Counted from the stretch's first letter, positions 30,440-38,733 are shown. The stretch: 54,671 nt of DNA from an uncultured Lachnospiraceae bacterium (GCA_947650005.1 CANSTU010000013.1:1-54671); one strand, 5' to 3'. The notes: generated from the sequence alone by a model not told the origin. Numbers and translations: made by a program.

Positions 30440-30847
30440 ATGGCATATGCAGAGAGCACAACGGTTACGGTGTCGAAAAGCCGGATCGAGATTGAAGAAT
30501 TGATCAGGAAGCATGGAGCTGGGCAGTTCATTTCCGGATACAGTGGTAGTAAGGTGATGATCGGATTCACTGCGAGCGGAAGGCAGGTTCGTTTTGTGAT
30601 GGAGGTTCCGAGAGGAAAGACGGATAAGCAGACAGAGCAATTAGAGAGGCAGAGGTGGCGGGCGTTACTATTAGTCATCAAGGCTAAGTTTGAGGCGATC
30701 GAGTCCGGAGTGAGCTGTTTTGATGATGAGTTCATGACTCATATTGTGCTACCGAATGGCCAGACGGCAGGAGAACTGGTGATACCGCAAATAGAGGCGG
30801 CATATCAGTCCGGGCAGATGCCTCCACTTCTCACAGTGTTAGAGTAA
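30440..30847 (+). CDS. Conserved phage protein, 135 aa
   Basis: STTVTVSKSRIEIEELIRKH and RWRALLLVIKAKFEAIESGV, then FMTHIVLPNGQTAGELVIPQ are strongly conserved in prophages of many phyla; no function is known. AGGAGG precedes ATG 30440. It lies in the middle of the early-to-late transition region. Confidence 0.75.
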   Translation: MAYAESTTVTVSKSRIEIEELIRKHGAGQFISGYSGSKVMIGFTASGRQVRFVMEVPRGKTDKQTEQLERQRWRALLLVIKAKFEAIESGVSCFDDEFMTHIVLPNGQTAGELVIPQIEAAYQSGQMPPLLTVLE

Positions 30848-30871
30848 TACACCCATAAAGGAGGATATGTG

Positions 30872-30961
30872 ATGCCTGAGAAATGGTTACGATGGGAAGA
30901 TGGAAAGGAATGGGGAGAAATCCAGTGTTCTATGTTGGGAGACGAATGGGTAATGACATGA
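30872..30961 (+). CDS. Very small phage protein, 29 aa
   Basis: Trp- and Glu-rich (KWLRWEDGKEWGEIQCSMLG). AAAGGAGG lies before ATG 30872, and the stop overlaps the next start (ATGA). Likely a real coupled gene because of both signals. Confidence 0.45.
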   Translation: MPEKWLRWEDGKEWGEIQCSMLGDEWVMT

Positions 30962-31089
30962 ATGTGGAGCAGATGGAATTTCAACAACGTTATGTATATA
31001 GCGGTTGCTATAGGACAGAAACATGGAATGAATACTGTGTAAGAAAAGGACTAACTCAGCCATTAAGGAGGACATATGGCAGATTGTGA
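30958..31089 (+). CDS. Small phage protein, 43 aa
   Basis: MNVEQMEFQQRYVYSGCYRT, then ETWNEYCVRKGLTQPLRR. It starts in an ATGA overlap with the previous small gene and ends 14 nt into the next one. No family recognised. Confidence 0.45.
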   Translation: MNVEQMEFQQRYVYSGCYRTETWNEYCVRKGLTQPLRRTYGRL

Positions 31090-31549
31090 AAAGTGTACCA
31101 AAATGGACGAATGCCGTGAGACTAGCGGGTATGTATCAGGATATTGTGGGGCGTACAGGCCAAAGGAGGAAAAGCGGGAAGGTGAAGGAAAAAGGATGAG
31201 CACATATACATCTATATACGCAGTGGATTTTGATGGAACCCTGTGCGAAAGCCAGTGGCCGGGGATTGGCGCCCCAAACAGGGAATTGATCGGGCACCTT
31301 ATCAGGTGCCGGGAAGAGGGATGCAGGGTAATCCTGTGGACTTGCCGGATCGGTGACCGGCTGCAGGAGGCGGTAGATTGGTGTAAGGGCTATGGCCTGG
31401 AGTTTGACGCAGTCAACGACAACCTTCCCGAGAATATAGAGAAATACGGGAACAATCCCCGGAAGATATATGCAACGTGTTATATCGATGACCTCTCGGT
31501 GGACAAAGGGAAGTACGGTCTCCCGTATCGTGAGGATAACGGAAGGTGA
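31076..31549 (+). CDS. HAD-like phosphatase with N-terminal cysteine cluster, 157 aa
   Basis: The N-terminal 30 residues hold a Cys cluster (CEKCTKMDEC and GYCGAY), like a tiny zinc-binding phage protein. The HAD-like domain follows with YAVDFDGTLCE (about 48-58), VILWTCRIGD and FDAVNDNLPE, ending with YIDDLSV. This hydrolase type is common in phages; the substrate is unknown. AAGGAGG precedes ATG 31076. An internal ATG at 31197 with AAAGG could give the HAD part alone. Confidence 0.72.
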   Translation: MADCEKCTKMDECRETSGYVSGYCGAYRPKEEKREGEGKRMSTYTSIYAVDFDGTLCESQWPGIGAPNRELIGHLIRCREEGCRVILWTCRIGDRLQEAVDWCKGYGLEFDAVNDNLPENIEKYGNNPRKIYATCYIDDLSVDKGKYGLPYREDNGR

Positions 31550-31553
31550 TGGA

Positions 31554-31661
31554 ATGTATAAAAAGATACTGATAGCCATCTGCTGCATTATCGCAGCGGT
31601 GTACATGCTGGCACTGGCGGCGTGCCTGAAGATGCGGTATGAGGACAGGTTACTTGACTGA
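31554..31661 (+). CDS. Small membrane protein, 35 aa
   Basis: A single membrane segment (ILIAICCIIAAVYMLALAAC) with a short charged tail. GGAAGG precedes ATG 31554. Function unknown. Confidence 0.5.
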   Translation: MYKKILIAICCIIAAVYMLALAACLKMRYEDRLLD

Positions 31662-31676
31662 TGGAAGGAGGCGCCG

Positions 31677-32099
31677 ATGGACAAGACAATCCTGCAGGAG
31701 TATATAGATGCCTGCGAACTGATTCGGGAGACGGAAGAGGATATCCGGAAGCTGCGCAGGAAGAAGCAGACAGTGATTCAGACGAATGTGAAGGGCAGTA
31801 ACCCGGAATTTCCATACCAGGAACAGCACTTCCGTATCCAGGGGACGGCGTTTACATACGTTGAGGACAGCCGGCTGAGGATGGGGGAAAAGCTCTTGGA
31901 GGAGAGGAAGTCTCGTGCGGAGGAGATCAAGCACCAGGTGGAGGAATGGATGTTGACGATCCCGATGCGTATGCAGCGGGTCATCCGGTTCAAGTTCTTC
32001 CAGTGCATGACCTGGGAAGAGGTGGCGGTCCGGATGGGAAGGAAGGTAACTGCGGACAGTGTCAAAAAAGAATTCTACAGATTTATGGAAGAAAAATAA
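31677..32099 (+). CDS. Late transcription regulator, sigma-like (ArpU/RinA type), 140 aa
   Basis: A helical N-terminus with coiled coil, then VEEWMLTIPMRMQRVIRFKF and FQCMTWEEVAVRMGRKVTAD followed by SVKKEFYRF, a region-4-like HTH as in phage regulators that activate the late promoter. AAGGAGG lies before ATG 31677. It is the last gene before a terminator and the packaging genes, the usual place for such a regulator. Confidence 0.75.
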   Translation: MDKTILQEYIDACELIRETEEDIRKLRRKKQTVIQTNVKGSNPEFPYQEQHFRIQGTAFTYVEDSRLRMGEKLLEERKSRAEEIKHQVEEWMLTIPMRMQRVIRFKFFQCMTWEEVAVRMGRKVTADSVKKEFYRFMEEK

Positions 32100-32203
32100 A
32101 ATTTGTCCCGAATGTCCCACATGTCCCGATTTCAAGTGTTATAGTATAAACTGCGAGAAGTGAAAGAGCCCCATTTTCTGTCACGACCTCCCCAGATATA
32201 GGG

Positions 32204-32237
32204 ACACCTGGCCGTCGGTGCGGCTGGGTGTTTCTTT
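32204..32237 (+). terminator. Terminator at the end of the early region
   Basis: ACACCTGGCCG (32204-32214) pairs with CGGCTGGGTGT (32221-32231) using two G-U pairs, followed by TTCTTTTT. The stretch 32100-32407 holds otherwise AT-rich sequence (32250-32345) suited to a promoter for the next genes. Confidence 0.75.
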
Positions 32238-32407
32238 TTGGAGAAAGAGGCATATAGATATATATAGACATATAAAGATATACATAGGCATATTTAATTA
32301 TAAAAATATTGATTTATGAAGAAAAACGGTTATAATAGAATTATACGTTATGCAATATGAAATTACAGAAGATGAGCCTTGCCAATGCCGATCAGGAGGT
32401 GAAACGT

Positions 32408-32581
32408 ATGGCAACCAAGAGTATCTTGAAGGATATAAGAATCAAGGATAAACAGCTGGCCCATACATTTGTCGAAGCTATTAGCCAGGCCGAGCATGGA
32501 AAGTATAAGGATGCCCAGATGACAAGGGAATGCAGAACGCTTACAGGAGATAAAATCAAAGAATTCTTTGGTAAGAGATAG
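32408..32581 (+). CDS. Small partner protein of a GNAT gene (antitoxin candidate), 57 aa
   Basis: MATKSILKDIRIKDKQLAHT, then FVEAISQAEHGKYKDAQMTR. Short proteins starting MATKSILK are often found directly before a GNAT-family gene in Lachnospiraceae. GGAGGTGAAA lies before ATG 32408. The gene ends 4 nt before the next start, so the two are one operon. Antitoxin role is inferred from arrangement only. Confidence 0.55.
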   Translation: MATKSILKDIRIKDKQLAHTFVEAISQAEHGKYKDAQMTRECRTLTGDKIKEFFGKR

Positions 32582-32585
32582 AAAG

Positions 32586-33212
32586 ATGGAACAGAAATTT
32601 ATCAGAACGCATTTTGTAGAAATGAACCTGGGTGACATGATTGAACAATTGGGAGAGGATGTGACGAAGTCCATTCTCTCTTCTTTTTCGTGTCCAGTAA
32701 ATAGAGATATAGAGAATTTTATAAAAGAGAGAGCTATTGAATTCTCGAAGAGGACAACGGCCAAGACTCATTTAGTGTTCTGGCAGACTGAGGATGAAAA
32801 AGAGATCGAACTTGTAGGATATTATACGATAACGTCAAAGGTAATCACAGTAGATAGAAAGGTGTTAAGCAAAACGGAGGCAAAAAGACTCAGAAGCCAG
32901 GGGATTTATGACGAAGAAAAGCAGGAATATATAGTATCGGCCCCGCTCATCGCACAGCTTGGGAAAAATTATGCTGGTGGAAATGATACGTTGATATCCG
33001 GTTCGGAGCTGTTGCAGCTGGCTGTTGACAAAGTACGCAAGATCCAGCGAGAGATCGGTGGACGATTCATGTACTTGGAATGCGAAGATAAGGAAAAACT
33101 ACTGGATTTTTATTACAGAAGCAATTTTAAGTTTTTTGGAAAACGGAAACTAGACAGGGATGAGACGGGGATCGAAGGAGATTACCTGATCCAATTGTTT
33201 GCAATGTTCTAA
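32586..33212 (+). CDS. GNAT-type acetyltransferase-like protein (possible toxin), 208 aa
   Basis: ELVGYYTITSKVITVDRKVL and GSELLQLAVDKVRKIQREIG, then GRFMYLECEDKEKLLDFYYR and FKFFGKRK follow the strand-helix order of GNAT proteins, including the late Y-x-x-x-F part. No G-rich acetyl-CoA loop of full consensus is evident. With its small upstream partner it forms a self-contained unit between two terminators, as expected for cargo carried by the phage. Confidence 0.65.
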   Translation: MEQKFIRTHFVEMNLGDMIEQLGEDVTKSILSSFSCPVNRDIENFIKERAIEFSKRTTAKTHLVFWQTEDEKEIELVGYYTITSKVITVDRKVLSKTEAKRLRSQGIYDEEKQEYIVSAPLIAQLGKNYAGGNDTLISGSELLQLAVDKVRKIQREIGGRFMYLECEDKEKLLDFYYRSNFKFFGKRKLDRDETGIEGDYLIQLFAMF

Positions 33213-33240
33213 TAGATATCATACATAGTTGTATTAGTCA

Positions 33241-33269
33241 AGAGACGGCCCCCACAGCCGTCTCTTTTT
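33241..33269 (+). terminator. Terminator after the GNAT unit
   Basis: AGAGACGGC (33241-33249) and GCCGTCTCT (33257-33265) form a perfect 9-bp stem followed by TTTT. Confidence 0.85.
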
Positions 33270-33348
33270 CAATCTCCAAAACGACGAATGAGAGGTGATG
33301 ATCTATCTCTCGTTGAATATAGATCAACCAGATGGGAAGGTGAGGTGA

Positions 33349-33798
33349 TTGAACAATGAGAATTTAAGGCCTGTCAGAACCACGAGTGAAGCAAGAGAAC
33401 GGGGCAGAAATGGGGGAAAGGCATCCGGGGAATCTAGACGCAGGCAGGCTAATTTCCGGAAGGCCTTGAACCTCCTCTTGACGACAGAGATAGATAGTCC
33501 TGAGTGGACTCCTGTTCTGCAGTCCCTTGGCCTTGACAGCACCCTGGAGGCCGCCGTCAACATGGCCATGATTAAAAAGGCTTTAGCCGGCGATGTCAAG
33601 GCATATGAGGCAATCGCCAAGTATTCCGGCCAGGCTGCGAAGACAGATAAGGACATGGAAGAACAGGATGAAAAGATAAAAGCTGCCAAACTGGATAATG
33701 AAGAAAAGCGCCAGAAGGTTAATGATGCAGAAGGTACCGGCCTGGGAGAGCTTATTGCAGCTGCCTGGGAGCGGAGGAAGAAGGGTGAGATGGATTGA
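33349..33798 (+). CDS. Terminase small subunit-like protein, 149 aa
   Basis: ARERGRNGGKASGESRRRQA is a typical N-terminus of phage small-terminase-like proteins, followed by a helical domain (LEAAVNMAMIKKALAGDVKA) and a charged C-terminal coiled coil. It would recognise the phage pac/cos DNA. TTG 33349 is the start because GGTGAGGTGA precedes it. The 4-nt overlap with the large subunit supports the call. Confidence 0.75.
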   Translation: MNNENLRPVRTTSEARERGRNGGKASGESRRRQANFRKALNLLLTTEIDSPEWTPVLQSLGLDSTLEAAVNMAMIKKALAGDVKAYEAIAKYSGQAAKTDKDMEEQDEKIKAAKLDNEEKRQKVNDAEGTGLGELIAAAWERRKKGEMD

Positions 33799-35246
33799 CA
33801 GAGGAAGCTATCCTGTACTATGCTGATAATCCAGTTGATTTCGTGGAGGATATTGTACAGGCCTGCCCGGATGATAACCAAAAGGCGATCCTTCGCAGTG
33901 TGGTGGCGGAACCAATGACATCCGTCAGATCCGGGCACGGCATCGGAAAGAGCGCAGTTGAAAGCTGGGCAATCCTATGGTTTTTATGTACTCGACCTTT
34001 CCCTAAGATCCCCTGTACAGCACCTACGCAGCACCAATTGTTCGATATTCTCTGGGCTGAGGCATCGAAATGGATAAGGAACGCCCCAGCATTAGGGAAG
34101 GATCTGATATGGACTAGAGAAAAGATATATATGCGCGGCCATCCAGAGGAATGGTTTGCAGTGGCTCGAACGGCCACGAATCCAGATGCTCTTCAGGGCT
34201 TCCATGCGGAACATGTCCTTTTCATCATTGACGAGGCCTCTGGCGTGAAGGATATTGTGTTCGAGCCGATACTAGGAGCCCTTTCCACGGATGGTGCGAA
34301 ATTATTAATGTGCGGAAATCCAACCCGGTTATACGGCTTTTTCTACGACAGTCATCATAAGAACAGGGCGTCCTATAATGCGCTGCATGTGGATGGCAGG
34401 GCCAGCGCAAGGGTAGACCAGAAATTTATCGATAAAATTATCAGGATGTTTGGCGTAGACAGCGATGTGTTTCGGATACGTATTGCCGGGGAATTTCCGA
34501 AGGCAGAACCCGATAGCTTTATCGCCTTGGAATGGTGCGTGGCCGCTGCCAAGTTAAGGATTCAAACAGAAAATACACGGATAGACATTGGGATTGACGT
34601 CGCCAGATACGGCGACGACAGCTCAGTACTCTACCCTCTTTTCGATAAATGCAGATCTGAGGAACCGGAAATATACCATCATAACCGTACGACGGAGATA
34701 TCGGGGTATGCAGTACAGATGATACAGCGGTATGCTATGCGCTATCCTGATACACGCGTATATCGGATCAAAGTGGACTGTGATGGATTGGGCGTTGGCG
34801 TGTATGATAATCTGTATGACATGCAGGAACAGATTGTGGAAAATATCTGGCGGGAACGGTGTATGCGTATGGGATTGGATCCAGATAAACATGCTGACCA
34901 CTTGGATTGCTTGGAAGTCCCTAAGATCGACCTTGAAATTGTGGAATGCCATTTCGGCGGCGCAGGCGGGAAGGTACGGGCGGATGACCCGATAGAATAC
35001 AGTAATAGCACCGGCCTTATGTGGGGAGCTGTACGGCAGGCACTACAGGATGGACATTTGCAGCTTGCGGATAATGATGGCCTAATTGGTCAGTTAAGCA
35101 GCCGAAAATATATAGTCAATAAAGACGGTCGGATTGAGCTGGAACGTAAAGAGGCAATGAAAAAGAGGGGGATATCCTCTCCAGATATGGCAGATGCCCT
35201 GGCCCTTGCTATGTATGACCCACAAGGATGGGAATTATATATCTAG
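33795..35246 (+). CDS. Terminase large subunit, 483 aa
   Basis: ATP-driven DNA packaging motor. The ATPase region shows VRSGHGIGKSAVESWAILWF (Walker A type) and VLFIIDEASGVKD (Walker B plus catalytic Glu), then LLMCGNPTR (coupling motif). The nuclease domain has IDIGIDVARYGDDSSVLYP with the metal-binding Asp residues, and ends with SPDMADALALAMY. Start is TTG 33795, overlapping the previous stop. Confidence 0.93.
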   Translation: MTEEAILYYADNPVDFVEDIVQACPDDNQKAILRSVVAEPMTSVRSGHGIGKSAVESWAILWFLCTRPFPKIPCTAPTQHQLFDILWAEASKWIRNAPALGKDLIWTREKIYMRGHPEEWFAVARTATNPDALQGFHAEHVLFIIDEASGVKDIVFEPILGALSTDGAKLLMCGNPTRLYGFFYDSHHKNRASYNALHVDGRASARVDQKFIDKIIRMFGVDSDVFRIRIAGEFPKAEPDSFIALEWCVAAAKLRIQTENTRIDIGIDVARYGDDSSVLYPLFDKCRSEEPEIYHHNRTTEISGYAVQMIQRYAMRYPDTRVYRIKVDCDGLGVGVYDNLYDMQEQIVENIWRERCMRMGLDPDKHADHLDCLEVPKIDLEIVECHFGGAGGKVRADDPIEYSNSTGLMWGAVRQALQDGHLQLADNDGLIGQLSSRKYIVNKDGRIELERKEAMKKRGISSPDMADALALAMYDPQGWELYI

Positions 35247-35261
35247 AATGAGGTGGAGCGA

Positions 35262-37418
35262 ATGGGATTTTTCAAAAGACGCAGGAGCACTGGAAGTACA
35301 GATAATTTTACAAATACGGTGTCTACAATGGTACCCAGATACTCTTTTCCGCCGGCACGCAATACTACGGAATGGATGGAGGCTTTTGGAAAGAATCCGA
35401 GGCTGGCCCCTATTGATAAGATTGCAGGGGATTTGTCTTATGCGGCCGGGAAACTTTATCGTCTAGACAGGGATGGAAATAGGAGCGAGATTATCAAACA
35501 CCCGTTGCTGGAATTACTGAAGCGGCCTAACCCATTGGTTGAAATGACAGCCAGCGCAATATGGAAGCTGTTCCAGGAATACCTGCTGTTGAAGGGGGAG
35601 GCCTATCTACTGATTGAACGGTACCCGGACGGGATGCCAGCAGAGTTGTGGCCCGTTCCAGTGCAATGGGTACGGCAGACACCATACCTTGGATTCCCAT
35701 TTTATACGATTCGTACAACGGGGGGCATGGTGATGCAGGTTCCGGTGGATGATATATTCCTCATAAAGGATCTGAACCCGTTGGATCCATACCGTCGCGG
35801 GCTGGGACAGGCGGAAGCTGTAGCTGATGAGGCGGAATTGGACGAATACGCTGCTAAATTCCAGAAACAGTTTTTCTATAATGGCGCTACGCCAGACACG
35901 GCGATCATTCTGCCAGGGGTAGATGATAAGCAGGTAATCCGTTTCCGAGAGAAGTGGAATGAGAAATTCCGGGGATTTATGCAGTCTCATGGGGTGGCTG
36001 TTTTCTCAGGGCCCAAAGACGGAATGCAGCCTATTGTCACGAAATTGGCGGATAACATGAAAGATATGGACATGGTGAATGGCCGGACATTCACGCGGGA
36101 TGCCATTATGGAGCATTTCGGCATGCCGCGTGAAATTATGGGTATCACTCAGAACAGCAACCGGGCAACAGCGGATGCGGCGCAGTATATCTACGCCAAG
36201 AATGTATTATGGCCCCGTCTGATGCAGCGGCAGGATGCTATTAATATTCAGCTTATCCCCTGTTATGGCGATGACCTGATCTGGGAATACGACGATATCA
36301 TCCCCAAGGATGAAGCGTTCTACAAATCGGTAGCAATGGAAGGCTGGGGGAACAGCCTGCTAACCAGGAACCAGGCGCTTGAGCTTATGAAGCAGGAGAC
36401 AAATGAGCAGGGTGATATATACAAAATCAATTTTGCCGACATATTTGCGCATGAGAATGAAGACCTGGTAAAGATGAGCAGCCAGGCTGAGGGGATACAG
36501 TACAGGCAGGATATATCCTCTTTGGAAGATGAACAGGGGCAGATAGAGATATTTCCAGAAGAAATGAATCCGGACAATGATGAAATTATGATTCACAAGG
36601 CAAAGGAAATGAGAACCCGGAGAATTCAGGCGGCATTCCGAAGTTTGGAGATAGTGAGGCAGAGCCAGGGGAGGAAATTCGAGGCTGCCATCTCCAAGTA
36701 TCTGAAGGGCCAGGCGGGGAAGATAGAATCAGCCTTGCGTGGGAAACAGAAGGCAGATGGGGATATCTGGGAACGGCTGAATATATCCAGGGAAGAGTAT
36801 GAAGCGCTTACGCCTGCACAGAGGGAGCAGCTTGCCGCGCAGTTTGCTGATAGCCTGATGGATTGGGGGAAAGAGGGGGAGGTTCTGGAAAGCCTCCTGG
36901 CACCACTGTGGAAGGAAACCTATAGCAAGGGAGCTGAACAGACGCGGGGATTGTACCGGCTGAACGGGATCCAGCAGCCCAGTCTTGTGTCTGTGGCAAG
37001 GCTGCGGGGAGGGCAGAGGATCACACAGATAACGCAGACTACAAAGGATACGATTCGGCAGGTCATTGCTGCAGGGCTGGAGGAGGGAAAAAACCGGCAG
37101 GCCCTTACGGAAGAAATCGCCAAAGCAATGAACACATCTGATACCAGGGCGCGGCTAATTGCTGCGCAGGAATGTAACACAAGCCTGTTGGCAGGAAACT
37201 TCGATATGGCGCAATATGGAGGGTTCCAATATAAAACCTGGCATATTACAGACCCATCAAAGGCTCGTGACACGCATAGAAAATTGAATGGGAAAACAGT
37301 CCGTATAGTTGAACCGTTCGTTACAGCCTTGGGGAATAAACTGATGATGCCATGTGATCCAGATTGTAATAGGGCGGAAGAGACAGTCAACTGCCATTGC
37401 TTCCTTACTTACTCGTAG
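35262..37418 (+). CDS. Portal protein fused to a MuF-type head morphogenesis domain, 718 aa
   Basis: Residues about 20-410 are an HK97-type portal (IDKIAGDLSYAAGKLYRLDR; EAYLLIERYPDGMPAELWPV; GRTFTRDAIMEHFGMPREIM), the ring through which DNA enters the head. Residues about 550-715 are a phage Mu gpF-like domain (LIAAQECNTSLLAGNFDMAQ; KTWHITDPSKARDTHRKLNG), ending with the Cys-rich MMPCDPDCNRAEETVNCHC. In most phages these are two genes; here they are one frame. ATG 35262 follows AGGTGGAG. Confidence 0.92.
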   Translation: MGFFKRRRSTGSTDNFTNTVSTMVPRYSFPPARNTTEWMEAFGKNPRLAPIDKIAGDLSYAAGKLYRLDRDGNRSEIIKHPLLELLKRPNPLVEMTASAIWKLFQEYLLLKGEAYLLIERYPDGMPAELWPVPVQWVRQTPYLGFPFYTIRTTGGMVMQVPVDDIFLIKDLNPLDPYRRGLGQAEAVADEAELDEYAAKFQKQFFYNGATPDTAIILPGVDDKQVIRFREKWNEKFRGFMQSHGVAVFSGPKDGMQPIVTKLADNMKDMDMVNGRTFTRDAIMEHFGMPREIMGITQNSNRATADAAQYIYAKNVLWPRLMQRQDAINIQLIPCYGDDLIWEYDDIIPKDEAFYKSVAMEGWGNSLLTRNQALELMKQETNEQGDIYKINFADIFAHENEDLVKMSSQAEGIQYRQDISSLEDEQGQIEIFPEEMNPDNDEIMIHKAKEMRTRRIQAAFRSLEIVRQSQGRKFEAAISKYLKGQAGKIESALRGKQKADGDIWERLNISREEYEALTPAQREQLAAQFADSLMDWGKEGEVLESLLAPLWKETYSKGAEQTRGLYRLNGIQQPSLVSVARLRGGQRITQITQTTKDTIRQVIAAGLEEGKNRQALTEEIAKAMNTSDTRARLIAAQECNTSLLAGNFDMAQYGGFQYKTWHITDPSKARDTHRKLNGKTVRIVEPFVTALGNKLMMPCDPDCNRAEETVNCHCFLTYS

Positions 37419-37445
37419 GTAGCCTTGGAACCATACGTTAAAAAT

Positions 37446-37497
37446 ACGTGTTAATCTGTACAAAAAGGTTGACATGCGTATAAACACGTGCTATAAT
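37446..37497 (+). promoter_or_regulatory. Consensus promoter and operator of the second hicAB
   Basis: TTGACA (37469-37474), 17 nt, TATAAT (37492-37497). ACGTGTT (37446-37452) and AACACGT (37483-37489) form an inverted repeat around the -35, a probable HicB operator. The promoter lies inside the late structural operon. Confidence 0.8.
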
Positions 37498-37519
37498 AAA
37501 ACCATGGAAGGAGGATACA

Positions 37520-37705
37520 ATGAAAGCGTCAGAGCTGGTTAAGCTATTAAAGAAAAATGATTGTTATCTTGTGGAACATGGAAAAGAGCACGATAAATGG
37601 CATAGTAATGCTACAGGCAAAAACTTCATGGTTCCGAGGCACGGAAGCAAAGAGATAGCAACCGGTACGGCGAACAGGATTCTCAAGGATGCGGGACTTA
37701 GGTAG
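37520..37705 (+). CDS. hicA: HicA toxin, second pair
   Basis: 61 aa. ELVKLLKKNDCYLVEHGKEH with the family's His and FMVPRHGSKEIATGTANRIL, then KDAGLR fit the HicA mRNA interferase. GGAAGGAGG lies before ATG 37520. The pair differs in sequence from the leftward one at 15055-15680, so the two should not cross-neutralise. Confidence 0.88.
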   Translation: MKASELVKLLKKNDCYLVEHGKEHDKWHSNATGKNFMVPRHGSKEIATGTANRILKDAGLR

Positions 37706-37738
37706 GCCCGCACCCCCAAAATAGAAAGGGGCATGAAG

Positions 37739-38134
37739 ATGGCAAAATATGTATATCCGGCAGTGTTTACGCCAGAAGACGGGGAAGGCTATTCTGTATA
37801 TTTCCCAGACTTGGAAGGATGCTATACCTGCGGGGATGATCTGAAAGATGCCATATTTATGGCGGAGGACGTGCTTGCGTTTACGCTGTATGACTGTGAG
37901 CGCAGCGGTAGCAGGATTCCGGTGGCATCAACGGTGAGAGATATCTCCGTATCTGAGGGAGAATTCATCAACTATATTGCCTGCGATACCGTTGGATATG
38001 CACGGATGCATAATAATAGGGCAGTTAAAAAAACACTGACAATTCCGGAATGGCTGAATGATGCTGCTACAAAAGCAGGCGTAAACTTTTCACAGACGTT
38101 GCAGGAGGCTCTGATGGAGAAAGTTAATCTGTAA
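37739..38134 (+). CDS. hicB: HicB antitoxin, second pair
   Basis: 131 aa from ATG 37739 (AAAGGGG lies 6-8 nt upstream; ATG 37733 is too close). YSVYFPDLEGCYTCGDDLKD is the HicB core, and KKTLTIPEWLNDAATKAGVN, then FSQTLQEAL is the DNA-binding tail. It neutralises the adjacent HicA and represses the promoter at 37469. Confidence 0.9.
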   Translation: MAKYVYPAVFTPEDGEGYSVYFPDLEGCYTCGDDLKDAIFMAEDVLAFTLYDCERSGSRIPVASTVRDISVSEGEFINYIACDTVGYARMHNNRAVKKTLTIPEWLNDAATKAGVNFSQTLQEALMEKVNL

Positions 38135-38183
38135 CAGATTCAGCATGGAACAGGTAATTGAAGAAGCAAAAGAAAAAGTAAAA

Positions 38184-38245
38184 GCTCTGCTTAATAAATA
38201 AGCAGAGCCCACAAACAAAAGCTGGCGGCACTTGCCACCGCCAGC
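38184..38245 (+). terminator. Two tandem hairpins after hicB
   Basis: GCTCTGCTTA/TAAGCAGAGC (38184-38193, 38199-38208) and GCTGGCGG/CCGCCAGC (38221-38228, 38238-38245) are perfect stems. No long T-run follows either; they may end the hicAB transcript or protect its 3' end. Confidence 0.55.
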
Positions 38246-38318
38246 ACCCAGATAAAATGTAGCACATATCCAGGATAAAGGCAAGAGTCAAGAGGTGATT
38301 CAGATAGAAAAAAAGAAA

Positions 38319-38465
38319 ATGGGAAGACCGACAGAAAATCCGAGGACAGAAAAAATAGGTTTTCGGATGTCCAGAGATGAAATAGAAGATATCCAAAAAT
38401 GTGCAGATGCTATGGGGACTCCAAGAGTTTTTATTGTCGAGGCCCGTATGGGCCCCGTGGATTGA
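38319..38465 (+). pseudogene. RHH-like frame, probably truncated (first unit of the array)
   Basis: From ATG 38319 the frame reads MGRPTENPRTEKIGFRMSRD, then EIEDIQKCADAMGTP, the RHH pattern of the neighbouring units, but ends in RVFIVEARMGPVD instead of the usual second helix. In-frame codons also extend upstream to a GTG at 38295. It runs into the first copy of the repeated gene start (38473). The loss of its 3' part suggests an old unit damaged by recombination. Confidence 0.5.
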
Positions 38466-38472
38466 AATTGCT

Positions 38473-38503
38473 ATGGCGAGAATTAAGGATGTGTTGAAAA
38501 AGG
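38473..38503 (+). repeat. Repeated gene-start segment, copy R1
   Basis: 31 nt encoding MARIKDVLKK, the first codons of the intact gene at 39241. Here the frame stops after 14 codons, and a new promoter begins right behind it. It starts with ATG and lacks the ribosome binding site found before R2 and R3. Confidence 0.85.
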
Positions 38504-38505
38504 GC

Positions 38506-38540
38506 TTGACTTTTTGACTTTCATAAAGTATATTGTACTT
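38506..38540 (+). promoter_or_regulatory. Promoter/operator of the second RHH unit
   Basis: TTGACT (38506-38511), 17 nt, TATATT (38529-38534), with AAGTA/TACTT arms over the -10 (38526-38540). The -35 begins 2 nt after repeat R1. Confidence 0.65.
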
Positions 38541-38571
38541 AGTGACATTCAAAAAGTGAGGTGAGAAAAGC

Positions 38572-38733
38572 ATGTCACCTATGGGCAGACCAAAGTCTGA
38601 TAATCCCAAATCTGAACAAGTAACTGTAAGGCTTGACAAAAGGCATTCTGAAATACTTAAAGAGTATTGTGAGAAGGAAAAAGTCGAAAAGGCAGAAGCT
38701 ATAAGAAGAGGGATAAGAAAATTAAAAGAGTAA
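38572..38733 (+). CDS. RHH (CopG-like) repressor, 53 aa
   Basis: MSPMGRPKSDNPKSEQVTVR is the beta-strand arm, and LDKRHSEILKEYCEKEKVEK, then AEAIRRGIRKLKE are the two helices. GAGGTGAG precedes ATG 38572. The N-terminal GRPK-D-PK motif matches the RHH gene of the integrated element at 393. It is likely an autorepressor acting on the palindrome at 38526. A hairpin starts within its stop codon. Confidence 0.75.
   Translation: MSPMGRPKSDNPKSEQVTVRLDKRHSEILKEYCEKEKVEKAEAIRRGIRKLKE

Noticed and set aside
30294-30503. 69-codon frame before the conserved 135-aa phage gene
   Set aside because: GTG start has an upstream AAGGAGG, but the protein is basic and irregular, overlaps the better-supported gene at 30440, and a second frame competes; not convincing enough to list.
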